A stretch of DNA of 64,000 nucleotides from Erinaceus europaeus (GCF_950295315.1 NC_080164.1:110442447-110506446); one strand, 5' to 3'. Shown: positions 43,694-55,084, counted from the stretch's first letter. Program-made: numbers and translations. Notes: generated by a model from the sequence alone, not told the origin.

Positions 43694-44676
43694 TTTTCTG
43701 TATTCAATTTTATTTTTAAGTTAATGACATTTTTTTCAATTCCCTCCTACTTTCTTTGGGAAATGATATAAAATGAAGTTTTAAGTGATTTTTTTTCCAT
43801 TTCAAATAGTTACCCAATTGTCCTAATTCCTTTTGCAGCATCACCTTAATGAATCCACAGAATCCATTTTTCATATATTAAAATTTTTATGAGGGGATGA
43901 TGTCATGTAAAAATATTCCTTTTGTTTCATTTCTCACAATAAGTCATAATGCCCTATTAGTAATATTGCAAAATTTTCACTGAATTCTCTAATAAAATTT
44001 AATTCTTCCTGACATCATGTCAGAACAGACCTTCATCATTTCACATTTTGCATTTTTGAACTGATCTTCCTATCAGTATAATGCTAAAACAAGAAAGTTT
44101 TCTTCCTCCATTTCTGTTCTTAGCTTAAAAACTTTACTTGTCCTCATTCACAATTAGGTCTACCCTTCAAAGCCCTTGACACGCTTACATATGTTTTTCT
44201 TAGCTTATCTTTTGGGAAACTTTTCCCTGGGTCTCTTGTGTTTCTGTATGTCTTCTGAACAGAGGCATCAACAGCTGTTGTTTCAGATCATCTTTCCAAG
44301 TGTGTTTTTCAGTAAACAGCCTTGAAAGACAGAGATTTTTTTTTATCTCCATCAGGGGTGGAGGTAGATTTATTTCTTGTCCAGGAGAACAAAGAGATTA
44401 TTTTTTTAATGAAAAATTTGGGCAGATTTCCATTATTTATTTTAAAGACTTATTTAAATTAATGTTTTTTTTTTTCCAGGCTCAGAGTTCATCATCAGTG
44501 CCATGAAGCCCTTGTAGACAACTACTTGGGTCCCCACACACATGGTAATGGTGCTTGAAACAAATAGAGCCAGAGCTCACCTACAACTCAGAATGCTTGC
44601 TACATTGTGAGCAAGAAACATTGTCTCAGAGAGAGGGTCCAGTGTCTTTGGTCATCAGCCATGATAATATGTTAAA
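43694..44676. other. repeat-free interval
   Basis: Almost 1 kb without recognisable repeats or a convincing open frame, apart from T runs near 44338 and 44466. Confidence 0.5.
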
Positions 44677-44943
44677 GAAAGTTGTTAGCTGGGCTCAGGT
44701 AGTGGCACACCTGGTTAAGCACACGCATAACAGTGCACAAGAACCCAAGTTCAAACCCCTGCTCTCTACCTGCAGGGGGAAAGCTTCACAATTGGTGAAA
44801 CAGGGCTGCAGGTATGTATCTGTCTCTTTCCTGCTCTATCTCTCCTCCCCCTCTCAATTTATCTCTCTGTCTTTATCCAATAATAAATAATTAAAAAAAA
44901 CAAAAACAGTGTTAAAAAAGAGAGGGAGAAAGTTGCTAGCTGG
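44677..44943 (+). mobile_element. ERI-type SINE, short form, with TSD
   Basis: The SINE at 44693-44927 is bracketed by gaaagttgttagctgg (44677-44692) and gaaagttgctagctgg (44928-44943), with one difference. The head has GGTAGTGGCACACCTGGTTAA, and the tail is AT-rich with an internal A run. Confidence 0.88.
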
Positions 44944-45142
44944 TAAATTGGATGTAATTCCTAGCCGTGATAGTGTTTGGCCTTACTAAACCTAACAGAA
45001 TCTTGCTTAGTCAGTCTGCTTGGCTTCCTAAGCAATACTACTCTTCCCTGTGGGATTTGTTCCATAGTTTGCCATTGGATCCATACATGATGACTTAAGA
45101 ATCATGGTTCTAGGATGCCAGAGCAAGGAAGCGAGGGACATC

Positions 45143-45185
45143 AGAGCTTTTTCTGGCAAACGCTAGAAGAAGAAGAGCTTTTTCT
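45143..45185 (+). mobile_element. 19-bp micro-copy of the non-L1 LINE with 12-bp TSD
   Basis: Positions 45155-45173 read GGCAAACGCTAGAAGAAGA. This is identical to the last bases of the LINE ends at 11441 and 28646, including its stop codon and the start of the AGA tail. The 12-bp repeat agagctttttct lies directly on both sides (45143-45154 and 45174-45185). The only inserted sequence is the LINE terminus, as expected if reverse transcription stopped almost at once. Confidence 0.82.
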
Positions 45186-45379
45186 CAACTATGACATAAA
45201 GACGGTGTTAGAAATTGAGCCTTTGGCATCAGGGATCATAGACAAATAAATTGGTGCTCTAATCAACCAAGTTATATCATCATTCTAAACTTTTGAATGC
45301 AAATCATTCTCATATATGTAACTGTCTTACTGACTTGTGCTTCTCTACTAAAAAGCTGTTCAGCTGTTCTTCTCTTTTT

Positions 45380-45473
45380 ATGGTTTTTGTACTTGTACTG
45401 CTAGGGATCAAACTCAGGACTTCATGCTTGAGAGTTCAATACTTAACCACTGTGCTACCTCCCAAACCTTTAT
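45380..45473 (-). mobile_element. type C SINE fragment
   Basis: Minus strand: GGTTTGGGAGGTAGCACAGT, TCTCAAGCATGAAGTCCTGA and GTTTGATCCCTAGCAGTAC. The tail part is missing. Confidence 0.7.
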
Positions 45474-45511
45474 GGTTTTTGTTGTTGATAAATGCTGTGA
45501 GTTTTAAAAAA

Positions 45512-45717
45512 AATGTTAAATATTTTATTTATTAATTCATTTGCTTATTATTGGATAGAGACAGAGAGAAATTGAGAAGGGAGCGGGAGATAGAGGGGAA
45601 AGAGACAGAGACACCTGTAGCTCTGCTTCACCATTTGTGAAGCTTCCCCCCTGCATATGGGGACCAGGGACTTGAACCTGAGTCCTTGTGCTCTGTAATG
45701 TGTGCACTCAACTGGGA
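45512..45717 (-). mobile_element. ERI-type SINE, short form
   Basis: Minus-strand copy with TTTGCTTATTATTGGATAGAG on the tail side and CCCCCTGCATATGGGGACCAG in the centre. The last bases of the head are replaced at about 45717 by L1 sequence. Confidence 0.84.
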
Positions 45718-48415
45718 AGGGAGCATTCCAGTGTCTTAAATCATCTGGAAGATTTTTAAAAGTAGAGGTATTAGTTCTTCTTTGAAGGTTTTGTAGAATT
45801 CATTTGTAAAATCATCTGCTTTAGGACTTTTATTTTGGGAAGGTTTCTAATAACTGTTTCAATTTCATTAGCTGTGATGGGCCTATTCATGGTATCTAGT
45901 TCCTTTTTACTTAATTTTGGAAGTTCAAAGGTATCTAGGAAATCATCCATTTCTTCCAGGTTTTCTAGCTTGGTGGCATATAGTTGTTCATAGATGCCTC
46001 TAATGATATGTTGAATTTCTTGGTGTCAGCTGTGATATCTCCTCTTTAATTTATGAACCGATTTATTTGAGTCTTCTCCCTTTTTTGTTTTGTGAGTCTG
46101 GCTAGAAGTTTGTCGATTTTGTTCACTCTTTCGAAGAACCAACATTTACTTTCCTTGATCTTTTGTATGGTTTTCTTATTCTCAATGTTATTGATTTCTG
46201 CCCTAACTTTAGTGATTTCTGTCCTTCTGGTTGCTTTAGGGTTTCTTTGTCCTTCTTCTTCTAAGTCTTTAAGATGTACAATCAGGCTGTTCATTTGTGC
46301 CTTTTCTTGTTTCCTAATGTGTGCTTGTATGGCTATGAACTTCCCTCTCCGTACTACTGCCTTAGCTATGTCCCAAATATTTTGATAGCTTGTGTCTTCA
46401 TTTTCATTGAATTCTCGAAACATTTTGATCTCTTCCTTTATTTCCTCTTTGACCCAGTAGTTGTTAAGTAGTGTACTATTGAGCTTCCACATTTTGAGAC
46501 TATTACTAATCTTTTGTTGATTATTAAGTGTTAGTTTAACTCAACTGTGGTCTGAGAAGATGAGGGAATAATTTCATTGCTCTTGAATTTGCTGATGCTG
46601 TCTTTGTGGCCTAACATATGGTCTATCCTTCAGAATGACCCATGTGGACTTGAGTATAATGTGTATTCCAGTTTCCTGGGATGAATCACTCTGAAAATGT
46701 CCAATAGTTCTAGTTTATCTATCTCCTCATTTAGCTTCCTTATGTCTATTGATTTTCTGCCTGGAAAATCTGTCAAGTTGAGAGAGTGGGGTTATGAAGT
46801 CCCCTACTATGACTGTGTTGCTGTTAATATATTGCTGTAGCTCTTTCAGTATATGTTTGATGTATTTAGATGGCTTCTCATTGGGTGCATAGATGTTAAT
46901 AATTGTTAAGTCCTCTTGGTTGACTGATGCACTGAGCATTAATTAGTATTCATCCCTATCTTTTAAAATATTTTTTATTTTAAAGTCTATCGTGTCAGAT
47001 AAGAGAATAGCTGTTCCTGCCCTTTTTTGTGGACCATTGGTCTGTATGATAGTTTTCCATCCTTTCACTTTGAGTCTGTGTTTGTCTTGTTGAGTTAGGG
47101 GGGTTTCCTGTAGACAGCATATTGTTGGGTTGTGTTTTCTGATCCATCTTCCTACTCTGTGCCTTTTAATAGGTGAATTCAGGCCATTGGCATTTATTAG
47201 AATCAAAGATTGAGTATATTTTAATGCCATTCTTGTAGAGTTTTATAGAGTTTTCTGATATATGGCGTATTTATGGTGGTCTGTTTACAGAAGACCTTTC
47301 AGATCTTCTGCCAGGGCAGGGTTGGTGATAGCTTATTCCTTCAACTGTCGTTTGTCTGAGGTTTTTTTTTTCTCTTTTTTTAAATATTTATTTTCCCTTT
47401 TGTTGCCCTTGTTTTTCATTGTTGTTGTAGTTATTGATGTCACTGTTGTTAGATAGGGTAGAGAGAATTGGAGAGAGTAGGGGAAGACAGAGAGGGGGAG
47501 AGAAAGATAGACACCTGTGGACCTCCTTCACTGACTGTGAAGCGACTCCCCTATAGGTGGGGAGCCAGAGGCTCCAACCAGGATCCCTCTGCCAGTCCTT
47601 ACATTTTGTGCCAGGTGTGTTTAACCAGCAGCACTATTGCCAGACTTCCCTGAGAAGGTTTTTATGCCTCCATCTAGTCTGAATGAAAATCTAGCATGAT
47701 ATAGTAGTCTTGGTTGAAAGCCTTTCTCACTGAGCACTCAATAGATATCTTGCATTCTCTTCAGGCCTGTAGTGTTTGTGTGGAGAAGTCTGCTGCTAAT
47801 CTGATGCATTTTCCTCTGTAAGTGACTCTTTTTTTTTTTTTTCCTCTTGTAGCCTTCAGGATCCTTTCTTTATCCTTATTCCTCTGTTCTAAATAGGATG
47901 TGTCTTGGTGTCTTTAAGTCTGGGTTAATTCTGCTTGAGACCCTCTGAGATTCTTGAACCTTTATGTCTTTTATGTTGTCTAGACTAGAGAAAGTCTCAG
48001 CTATTATGGCCTGAAGATTACTTTTTTCCCTTGCCTCTCTTTCTCCCTCTGGTAAGCCAATAATGCATATATTATTTCACTTGAAGTCATCACCTAGGTC
48101 TCTGTTATTTTTTTCAGTATCTCTTAATCTCCTTTCGAGATCTCTTACTTCTTTTATATTTGTCTCTAACTCATTCTCAATCTTGCTAATTCTGTCTTCA
48201 GCCTCATTTATTCTATTCTTTCTCCCCTGTACTGTTTTCTGGAGTTCATATATTTTGTTACCCTGTTAAAATACTGTTTTAGCTTGTTCAGCTAGTTGTG
48301 TTCTTAGCTCAGCTCTTTCAGCTTTCAGCTTTCTAATAAATTTGAGATAATTAGTGTTTCCTTCCAGGGTCTCATTTGTTGTTTCTGCATTTCTGATGAC
48401 AATGCTTTCAAACTC
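45718..48415 (-). mobile_element. older L1 with parts of ORF1 and ORF2, 3'-truncated
   Basis: Minus-strand L1. ORF2 begins at ATG 47230 (ALKYTQSLILINANGLNSP, CCLQETPL), and the endonuclease part runs down to about 46500. The endonuclease-RT linker follows (open frame 46492-46046, [20 protein letters not shown]), and the element is cut off inside the reverse-transcriptase domain near 45718. ORF1 remnants lie at 47655-48415, with several stops. A long-form SINE splits the ORF1-ORF2 boundary region. Its wording is closer to generic mammalian L1 than the young 20261 element, so it is older. Confidence 0.82.
47364..47652 (-). mobile_element. ERI-type SINE, long form
   Basis: Minus-strand copy inside an older L1. 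It has TTTTCCCTTTTGTTGCCC on the tail side, GAATTGGAGAGAGTAGGGGA, CTATAGGTGGGGAGCCAGAG, and a head ending GCACTATTGCCAGACTTCC. Confidence 0.85.
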
Positions 48416-48773
48416 TACTCACTCCTATGATTATTTCCTTAAACAAGTTTTGTTTCATAGTAAGTAAATTGCAGCCAGCTGCCTTTGGGACTCTAGGCCA
48501 TTCCCCGCCCCCATACAAATGCCCGTCAAGGCAAGTACGCCCCCCAGAGGCAAGAAATGTTTTTTTTTTAAGCTGATAAAGTTTTGCCCACAGAGGCAAA
48601 AAAAATGGCCCCCTCAGGCCTTCCCTTGGCAGCACACTGGTTCTTGTTACTTGCTTACATGTTTCTCCATGTTTGTGCCAGTTTCTTTTTTAAAAATGCC
48701 TGTATGATATATGTTTCTGTTCACCCCACACCCTTGATACTATAGTCATTTAGTTAAAAAGAAAAGGGGGAAT
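48416..48773 (+). mobile_element. endogenous retrovirus internal remnant with polypurine tract
   Basis: About 358 bp unlike L1 lead into a purine run at 48756-48772 (AAAAAGAAAAGGGGGAA), directly before an LTR start. That is the plus-strand primer (polypurine tract) position of a retrovirus. No gag, pol or env frame can be recognised, and no 5' LTR or primer-binding site is seen. The left border with L1 is approximate. Confidence 0.68.
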
Positions 48774-49127
48774 TGTTGTATGCTTTACATTGGGTTGTTC
48801 TAGTTCTCCCCCGCCAAGAGAATTGGATCAGTCCAGTTAGTTTCGCGGGCCTGCTTGGCCCCGCCCCTAGGAACCCTGAGAGAGGGCAAAGTTCCAGAGT
48901 TCGAGAGTTCGAGAGTTCAAGAGTTGGAGAGTTGCAGAGGAAGAGAGAGTGCTTGCACCGCTGCAAAGAGACAGCAGAGTTCTGTTTGGTGATTAGTTTG
49001 GTTTAGTTTATGAATCGTTGTTCCTGAATAAAGAAATACAGCTTCCCTGCCCAGCCGTTGTCTCCGTGTCTCTGTTACCTGCCCGTGAAGCAAGCCCACC
49101 AGCAAGAGCTGCCGAATTTTAACAACA
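48774..49127 (+). mobile_element. 3' LTR of the ERV remnant
   Basis: 354 bp starting TGTTGT and ending ACAACA, a perfect 6-bp inverted terminal repeat. A polyadenylation signal AATAAA is at 49027-49032. A 9-bp repeat unit (GAGTTCGAG with variants) runs at about 48895-48935 in the presumed U3/R region. A GC-box-like CCCCGCCCC lies at about 48858-48866. It differs in sequence from the solo LTR at 7240. Confidence 0.78.
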
Positions 49128-51845
49128 AAACTGCCAGACTATTACCAGCCACTTAATCTCTCCCTAGGCTTCTCTCTGTCCAGGAGCCACACATGTTTGC
49201 ACTCACCAGTGATTTGGTGGGTTCCTGATATTGTTCTAGTCTTGTCTGGTTGTGGTCCCAGATGGTCTTCTTTTGTATTACTAATTGACCTGGGAGAGGA
49301 GAGGAGAGAAACACAGCTGCTGCTGCTGCTGCTCTGTAGCTTAACCTTGGGAAGATTTTTGATATATTTTTCAATTTCTTTGTCTGTGATTGGTCCATTT
49401 AGGTTCTGTAGTTCTTCCTGGTTCAGTTTTGGAAGGGTATCTGTTTCTAGGAGTTCTTCCATTTCTTCCAGAGTCTCTAGCTTGGTGGCATGTAGTTGTT
49501 CATAGAAGCTTTTCATGAGTTTTTGATTTCTTTGGTCTCTGTTGTGATATTTCCTCTATCATTTACAATTCTATTTATTTGCGTCTTCTTCCCCTTTTTT
49601 GTGAGTCTGGCTAAGGGTTTTTCAATTTTGTCTGATTTTTTAAAGAACAAACATTTGGCTTCATTGATGTTTTGTATGGTCCTCTTATTTTCAATGTTGT
49701 TTATTTCTCCTCTAATTTTAGTTATCAGTCCTTCTGGATGCTTTAGGGTTCTTTTATTCCTCTTTTTCTCTGTCCTAAAGGTATGCAGTAAGGTCCTTTA
49801 CTTGAGCTTTTTCATGTTCTCTAATATGTGCTTGTATGGCTGAGAGTTTCCCTCTAAGTAGTTCTTTAGCTGTGACACAAATATTTTGATAGCTTCTGTC
49901 TTCATTTTCTAATTCTGTCTAGGAACATTTGAATTTCTTGCTTGAGTTCCTCTTTGACTCAATGGTTATCAAGCAGCATGTTGTTGAGTTTCCAAATTCT
50001 GTGACTTTTAGTTATTTTTGTTTTTTTCTGAGATACTTTACTCCACTGTGGTCTGGGTCTGAGGAGATTATTGGGATGATTTCAGTGAATTTGTTGATAC
50101 TATCTCTGTGGACTAATATGTGGTCTATCTTTGAGGATGTGCTGTGTGGATTTGAAAAGAATGTTTATTCCAGTTTTTTTGGGTGAAGAATTCTGAAAGT
50201 ATCCAGGAGGTCTAGTCTATCCATCTCTTTTATTAATTCTCTTGTTTCTTTATTGATTCTCTGCTTAGTATACCTGTTTAAATGTGAGAGTGGTGTGTTG
50301 AGATTTCCTACTATTACTGTACTGTTATTGATATATTTTTGTAGCTTTTTCAGTAAGTGTTTGATGTATTTAGATGGGCCCTCACTTGGTTGGTTGATCC
50401 TCTGGTCATTATTTAATGACCTTGCCTATATTTTATTACTTAATTTAATTTAAAATCGATTGTGTCAGAGATGAGAATGGCTATTCCTGCCTTTCTATTG
50501 GTCCATTAGACTGAATGATAGTTTTCCATTCTTTCAGTTTAAGTCTGTGTTTGTCTTGTTGGTTCAGGTGGGATTCTTACAAGCAGCATATGGATAGTTT
50601 GTGTTTTCTAATCCAACCTCTCACTTAGTGTTTTTTACTGGGTGAATTTAATCCATTGACATTTTTTGATATGATAGTTTTAAGGTATTAAAGTGCCATT
50701 ATTCAACAGTTTTTTTATTTGATCTGATATATGCAAAGTATTTTGGTGATGTTCCTGTTTATAAGAGGTCTTTTAGAACCTCTTTCAGGGCAGGATTGGG
50801 ATGGTTGCCTCCTTTAACTGTTGCCTTTCTGAGAAGGTTTTAATACCTCAATCTAGTCTGAATGAGAGGCTAGCAGGATATGTTATCCTTGGTTAAAACC
50901 CCTTTTTATTGAGAGTTTGATAGATATCTTGCCATTCACTTCTGGCTTTTAGAGTTTGAGTGGTGAAGTCTGATGATAGTCTTATGGGTTTTCCTCTGTA
51001 TGTGACTTTCTTGTTTTTCTCTTGCAGTCTTTAGGATAATTTCTTTATCCTTCTTTTCATTGTAAATATGATATGTCTTGGTATCTTTCGGTCTGGGTTG
51101 ATTCTGTTTGGGTCTCTCTAGACCTCTTGAATCTTAATATCCTTTCTGTTGTTTAGGTCTGGGAGGTTTTCTTCTATTATTTCTTCTAGGATGTTTAATT
51201 CCTCTTCCTCTCTTTCTTCCTCTGGTAGGCCAGTTATGTGAATGTTACTTCTTTTGAGATCATCCCATATTTCTGTTGTTGTTTTCAGAGTTAAAAAAGA
51301 GATTGAGAGACAATGAAAACAACAACAGACACATGGGATGAGAAAAGACAACAAATTATAAGAAGTATCAAAAAAAAAAAAAGCACCTTCAGCTTGTCTT
51401 TCCCAGGCAGGGCTGAGACTCTGATTGGTTAGGTATTCTGTCACTCAAATAAAGCTCCAACACCCTTCAAAAAGAAAAGAAAGCAAAGAAAGGCTTGGAA
51501 TGACACCCCTGCTAACCCAGGAATCTTGGTAAAGAGAATAACTTCACAGGAAGCCTGCTGGAGCAGCTGGCCAGCCCATGGGGGCTGGTTTTGTGGTGGG
51601 GGTTGAAGGGTGAGTTCAGAAATAGTCAAGCCAAAGATTTTCCTTTCTTTGTCTTTTTGACTTGTTTGCCAGCCCAAGAATGGGTTATAGGACTCTGTTT
51701 GGTATCACCCTGAGCACCCCTTGTTCTCCCTTTCTACCAATGTCCCAGATATCCTACCCTCTCAGGCAAATCCCAGGGTGAAAGCTGCTTCTTTTTGGAG
51801 CACACACAAGGTATTGTCTCCAAGTCACCATCTTGGCTCCACTCC
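49128..51845 (-). mobile_element. L1 with intact 5' end, 3'-truncated and rearranged
   Basis: On the minus strand the element starts near 51845 with GGAGTGGAGCCAAGATGGTG, a YY1-type L1 5' end. A 5' UTR of about 480 bp leads into ORF1 (GLPEEEREEEELNILEEI at about 51190-51245). ORF2 endonuclease parts follow at about 49850-50850, and the element ends inside the reverse transcriptase near 49340. A plus-strand copy of part of ORF1 (51291-51350) is folded back at the ORF1 edge. Positions 49128-49340 are probably L1 leader of the neighbouring older copy, but this is uncertain. Confidence 0.75.
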
Positions 51846-52156
51846 TTTTGTTTTTCTAATTCCTTTTCTATGCACTTTGCCTTTTGCTTGATCGACTGTG
51901 ACTAGGTTCCATGTGTAGTTTTCAGAGTATGTTTGACAGTTGCCATGAGCACTCTCTCTAGTATTTTGAGATTATAGTCTTTTATTGATATTAATTGATT
52001 ATAGTCTATTATTGAAATTAATAATGATGTTGATAGAATGCATAAATAAATATTTGTGAAAACTATATGAGAGAACATTTAGGAAAATAAACATGAAGCA
52101 TTTTCATGGTATCCTATGATAATTCTATTATTCTTTTTTCAAACTTAACATCACTC
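51846..52156. other. unique AT-rich DNA
   Basis: Nothing is recognised. TAGTCTTTTATTGATATTAA and TAGTCTATTATTGAAATTAA around 51975-52025 form a short imperfect tandem repeat. Confidence 0.5.
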
Positions 52157-52392
52157 TAAAAAATGCTTTTTGGGAATCCGGCAGTAGCGCAGTGGGTTAA
52201 GCTTATGTGGCGCAAAGCGCAAGGACCGGTTGGGATACTGGTTTGAGTCCCTGGCTCCCCACCTGCAGGGGAGTCACTTCACAGGTGGTGAAGCAGATCT
52301 GCAAGCATCTCTCTGTATCTATTCCTCTCTATCTCCCCCTTCATTCTCAATTTCTTTCTGTCTCTATCCAATAAAATTAAAAAAATGTTTTT
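52157..52392 (+). mobile_element. ERI-type SINE, long-type head with short-type tail
   Basis: The SINE at about 52172-52379 starts GGGAATCCGGCAGTAGCGC (long-type head, with GCGCAAAGCGCAAGGACC). It ends like the short form (CAATTTCTTTCTGTCTCTAT, CCAATAAAATTAAAA) and lacks the long-form 3' domain. TAAAAAATGCTTTTT and TAAAAAAATGTTTTT flank it as an imperfect TSD. Confidence 0.8.
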
Positions 52393-52667
52393 CAAGGTCA
52401 GGTTGATTTATAGGTCAGTTATTGTCACAGGGGCATATTTCCCCAAAACAAGTGTGAGCACACAGAACTCTACACCAGACATCCTGCTCCCACCCTCAGG
52501 GCATTAGATCTCTAACCTTACCTTTACTACCCACTTCCCCTTCTGGGGTTCCTACATTTACTGAGGTAGACTAGACTCCATGGAAGTTTTAAAAAATATA
52601 TTTTGTTTTAATGAGAGAGACGGAGAGCTTTGTTTCTTAGTATTTTCTCTCTCTTTTAAGTCTTTCT

Positions 52668-52872
52668 TTCTTAATTTTTACTATTGAATAGAGATAGAGA
52701 TAAATTGAGAGGGGGAGGGGATATAAGACAGAGGGAAAGAGACAGAGAGACATCTATAGTCCTGCTTCACCACTTGTGAAGCTTTCTTCCTACTGGTGGG
52801 GACCAAGGGCTTGAACCTGGATCATTGTGCACTATAATGTGTGTGCTTAACTAAGTACATCATGACTTGTCC
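52668..52872 (-). mobile_element. ERI-type SINE, short form
   Basis: Minus-strand copy. CTTCCTACTGGTGGGGACCAA in the centre is diverged from CTGCAGGTGGGG. The head ends near CATGACTTGTCCCC. Confidence 0.8.
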
Positions 52873-53400
52873 CCTGTATTTTCTTATTTAATCCTTTTAT
52901 CCCATATGAAAAATTCTTCACAAGTGAAGAATAATAAACATGGGAATTTTAGACTGGATTATCATAAAATCATGATGCATTTTTGCATAGAGAAATAGAA
53001 AAATATAATTATTACTTTTCTGACAGATTAGTAATAATAGGCCATGAAATTGTCCTATTTCTTGATGTTCTATAACTTTATTCATTCAATTTTCACAAAT
53101 ACTTATTCACTAGCTATTCTACTTACTAATTCCACAAATCTGTGTAACTTACTCATCATTCCTTCCCAGTAGGCAGCCTCTCATTTCCAAGATTTCAATG
53201 TGCTTTTGAGGTTTTTATTTAAATTAATTGGGAAAATTAGAACAGTCAATGATGCCAAGTAGGACCAGCAAACAATGACAAAACCTGTATCCAACTTTAT
53301 CAAGAAAAAAAAAAGAAAGGTGATTTTGATACATTGCTCAACAACACCAGTAATGGAGGTGCAACTGGGACTAGGACTGGGAAAGGGCTTTGTCTTCTTT
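52873..53400. other. unique DNA
   Basis: No repeat or gene is recognised. Confidence 0.5.
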
Positions 53401-53404
53401 TTTT

Positions 53405-53862
53405 TCTTTTTTTTTAATTAGTGAATTTAATAATGATTAACAAGGTTGTAAAAAGACAGGGTATAATTCCACACAGTTCCCACCATCAGAGTTCTGTGTC
53501 CCATTCCTTCCATTGGAAGCTTTCTTATTCTTTATTGTTTTGGGAGTTTGGACTAAAATTCTTTATGGGGTGCAGAAGGTAGAATGTCAGGCTTCTTTAA
53601 CTGCTCCTCTGCTGGACATGGGCATTGGAAGGTCGATCCATATCCCCAGCCTGTATCTTTCCCTAGTGGGGTAGTGTTCTGGGGAGATGAGGGTCAGAGA
53701 CATCTGGTGAGGTCATCTGCCCAGTCAAGTCAGGATGGTATCATGATAGCATCTGCAACTTAGTGGCTGAAAGGCAAAAACATATAAAACAAATTGTTCA
53801 ACAAACAAGAACCCAAAGGTAAGACTAGAGAAAATGAAACTAGGGATCTTCTTTGTTTTCTT
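53405..53862 (-). mobile_element. older L1 3' UTR, reverse
   Basis: It starts TTTTTTTTAATTAGTGAATT and carries ATAATTCCACACAGTTCCCA and GGTGCAGAAGGTAGAATGTC. It is the same lineage as 19155 and 57788. Confidence 0.82.
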
Positions 53863-54412
53863 TAGAAGATGTCCTCAGAGTTGATGGATTATATGATAAA
53901 GTCCTAGGAAGGGACATAAGAGAAATGTCTGCACTCCCCTCTTCTGATGAAAAAGGGGCTGTTGGCAAGGTGTGGAGTTCACAAGGATGGGTTTCAAGGG
54001 GATCTGGGAACAAAGCAGAGGACTTCACACCTGGCAACTTCAGACCTGGCTGAAGGAGGAGGCTAGCATTGGCTTACTCACATAACTGAGTCCTTGGTTG
54101 CTTGAGAGAGAAGGCACTGGTGCTCTCAAGCCCATAAACTACACAAATAAACACAAGCTATTATTTCAACAAAAGTAAGAAGCACCTATTGACGTAAAGT
54201 AATGGTGCTTAATATCTTAAAAAGTAATATCTTAGCACAAATTAATTCCTTCCCTGTATTTTCTAACCACATCTTCTACCTAAATGCTTTTCTATATTTT
54301 CTATATTTTTGATTTGTGTGTGTGTGGTTAGAATTGTTTTCAAAAATTTTTCATTTTTGTGTACAATATCTTGATGTAGTGTTTTAAATTATTTCTAATT
54401 GTTTAAATGGTT
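53863..54412. other. unique DNA
   Basis: No family is recognised. Opposing frames of about 65 codons at 53840-54053 shadow each other and have no support. Confidence 0.45.
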
Positions 54413-54415
54413 TTT

Positions 54416-54905
54416 TAGGGGACAGGTGGTAGAACACCTGGTTAAGCTCACACATTATAGTATTCAAGGATTTGGGTTCAAGCCTTTGGACCCCACCTGC
54501 AGGGGAAAGCTTCACAGGTGGTGAAGCAGGGTTGCAGGTGTCTCTCTTTTCATTTTTTTTTTTTTGCCTCAAGGGTTATTGACAGGGACTGGTGCCTGCT
54601 CTATGAATCCACTGCTCTTGGGGGCCATTTTTTCCATTTTATTGGATAGGACATAAAGAGGTTGAGAGAGGAGGGGGAGAAATAAAAACAGACACCTGTA
54701 GACCTATTTCACCATTTGTGGTGTTTCCCCCCTTCTGGTGTAAAGCAGGGGATGGAATCCAGGTCCTTGCAGATGGTAACATGTGCTTTTAACAGGTGCC
54801 CCACCACCCACCCTCCTCTATCTTTCCCACTCTATATCTCCCTCCCCCTCTCAATTTCTCTCTGTCTCTACCCAATAGTAAATAAATTAAAATTTTTTAA
54901 AAAGC
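54416..54905 (+). mobile_element. ERI-type SINE, short form, split by another SINE
   Basis: The head and centre (54416-54550, GGGTTCAAGCCTTTGG, CCCCACCTGCAGGGGAAAGC) and the tail (about 54821-54905, CTCTCAATTTCTCTCTGTC, CCCAATAGTAAATAAATTAA) belong to one copy. A minus-strand long-form SINE sits between them. Confidence 0.82.
54551..54820 (-). mobile_element. ERI-type SINE, long form, nested
   Basis: It was inserted into the CT-rich part of the SINE above. The T run is followed by GCCTCAAGGGTTATTGACAG (reverse of the long-form 3' domain), TTATTGGATAGGACATAAAG, and a head ending GTGCCCCACCACCCACC. Confidence 0.8.
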
Positions 54906-55084
54906 TCAGTCTACTCCCAACTACAACAACAAAAAGAAAGTAATATATGTCTTTATATTCTTTAAGTTCTTGCTGGGAAAATTTTAAGTAGAATCTCAGT
55001 AAACAGCACTAGGTATGGTGGCCGTCTCATTCTTTCTTTGGATCAGAGAAATGCCAGCTACTCAAGTCATTAGTGGTTCTGTCT

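Noticed and set aside
48895..48935. Separate minisatellite
   Set aside because: The 9-bp GAGTTCGAG units lie wholly inside the 354-bp LTR and are better described as part of it.
53840..54053. Paired opposing frames of about 65 codons
   Set aside because: They overlap on opposite strands with no family resemblance and no splice or promoter evidence.
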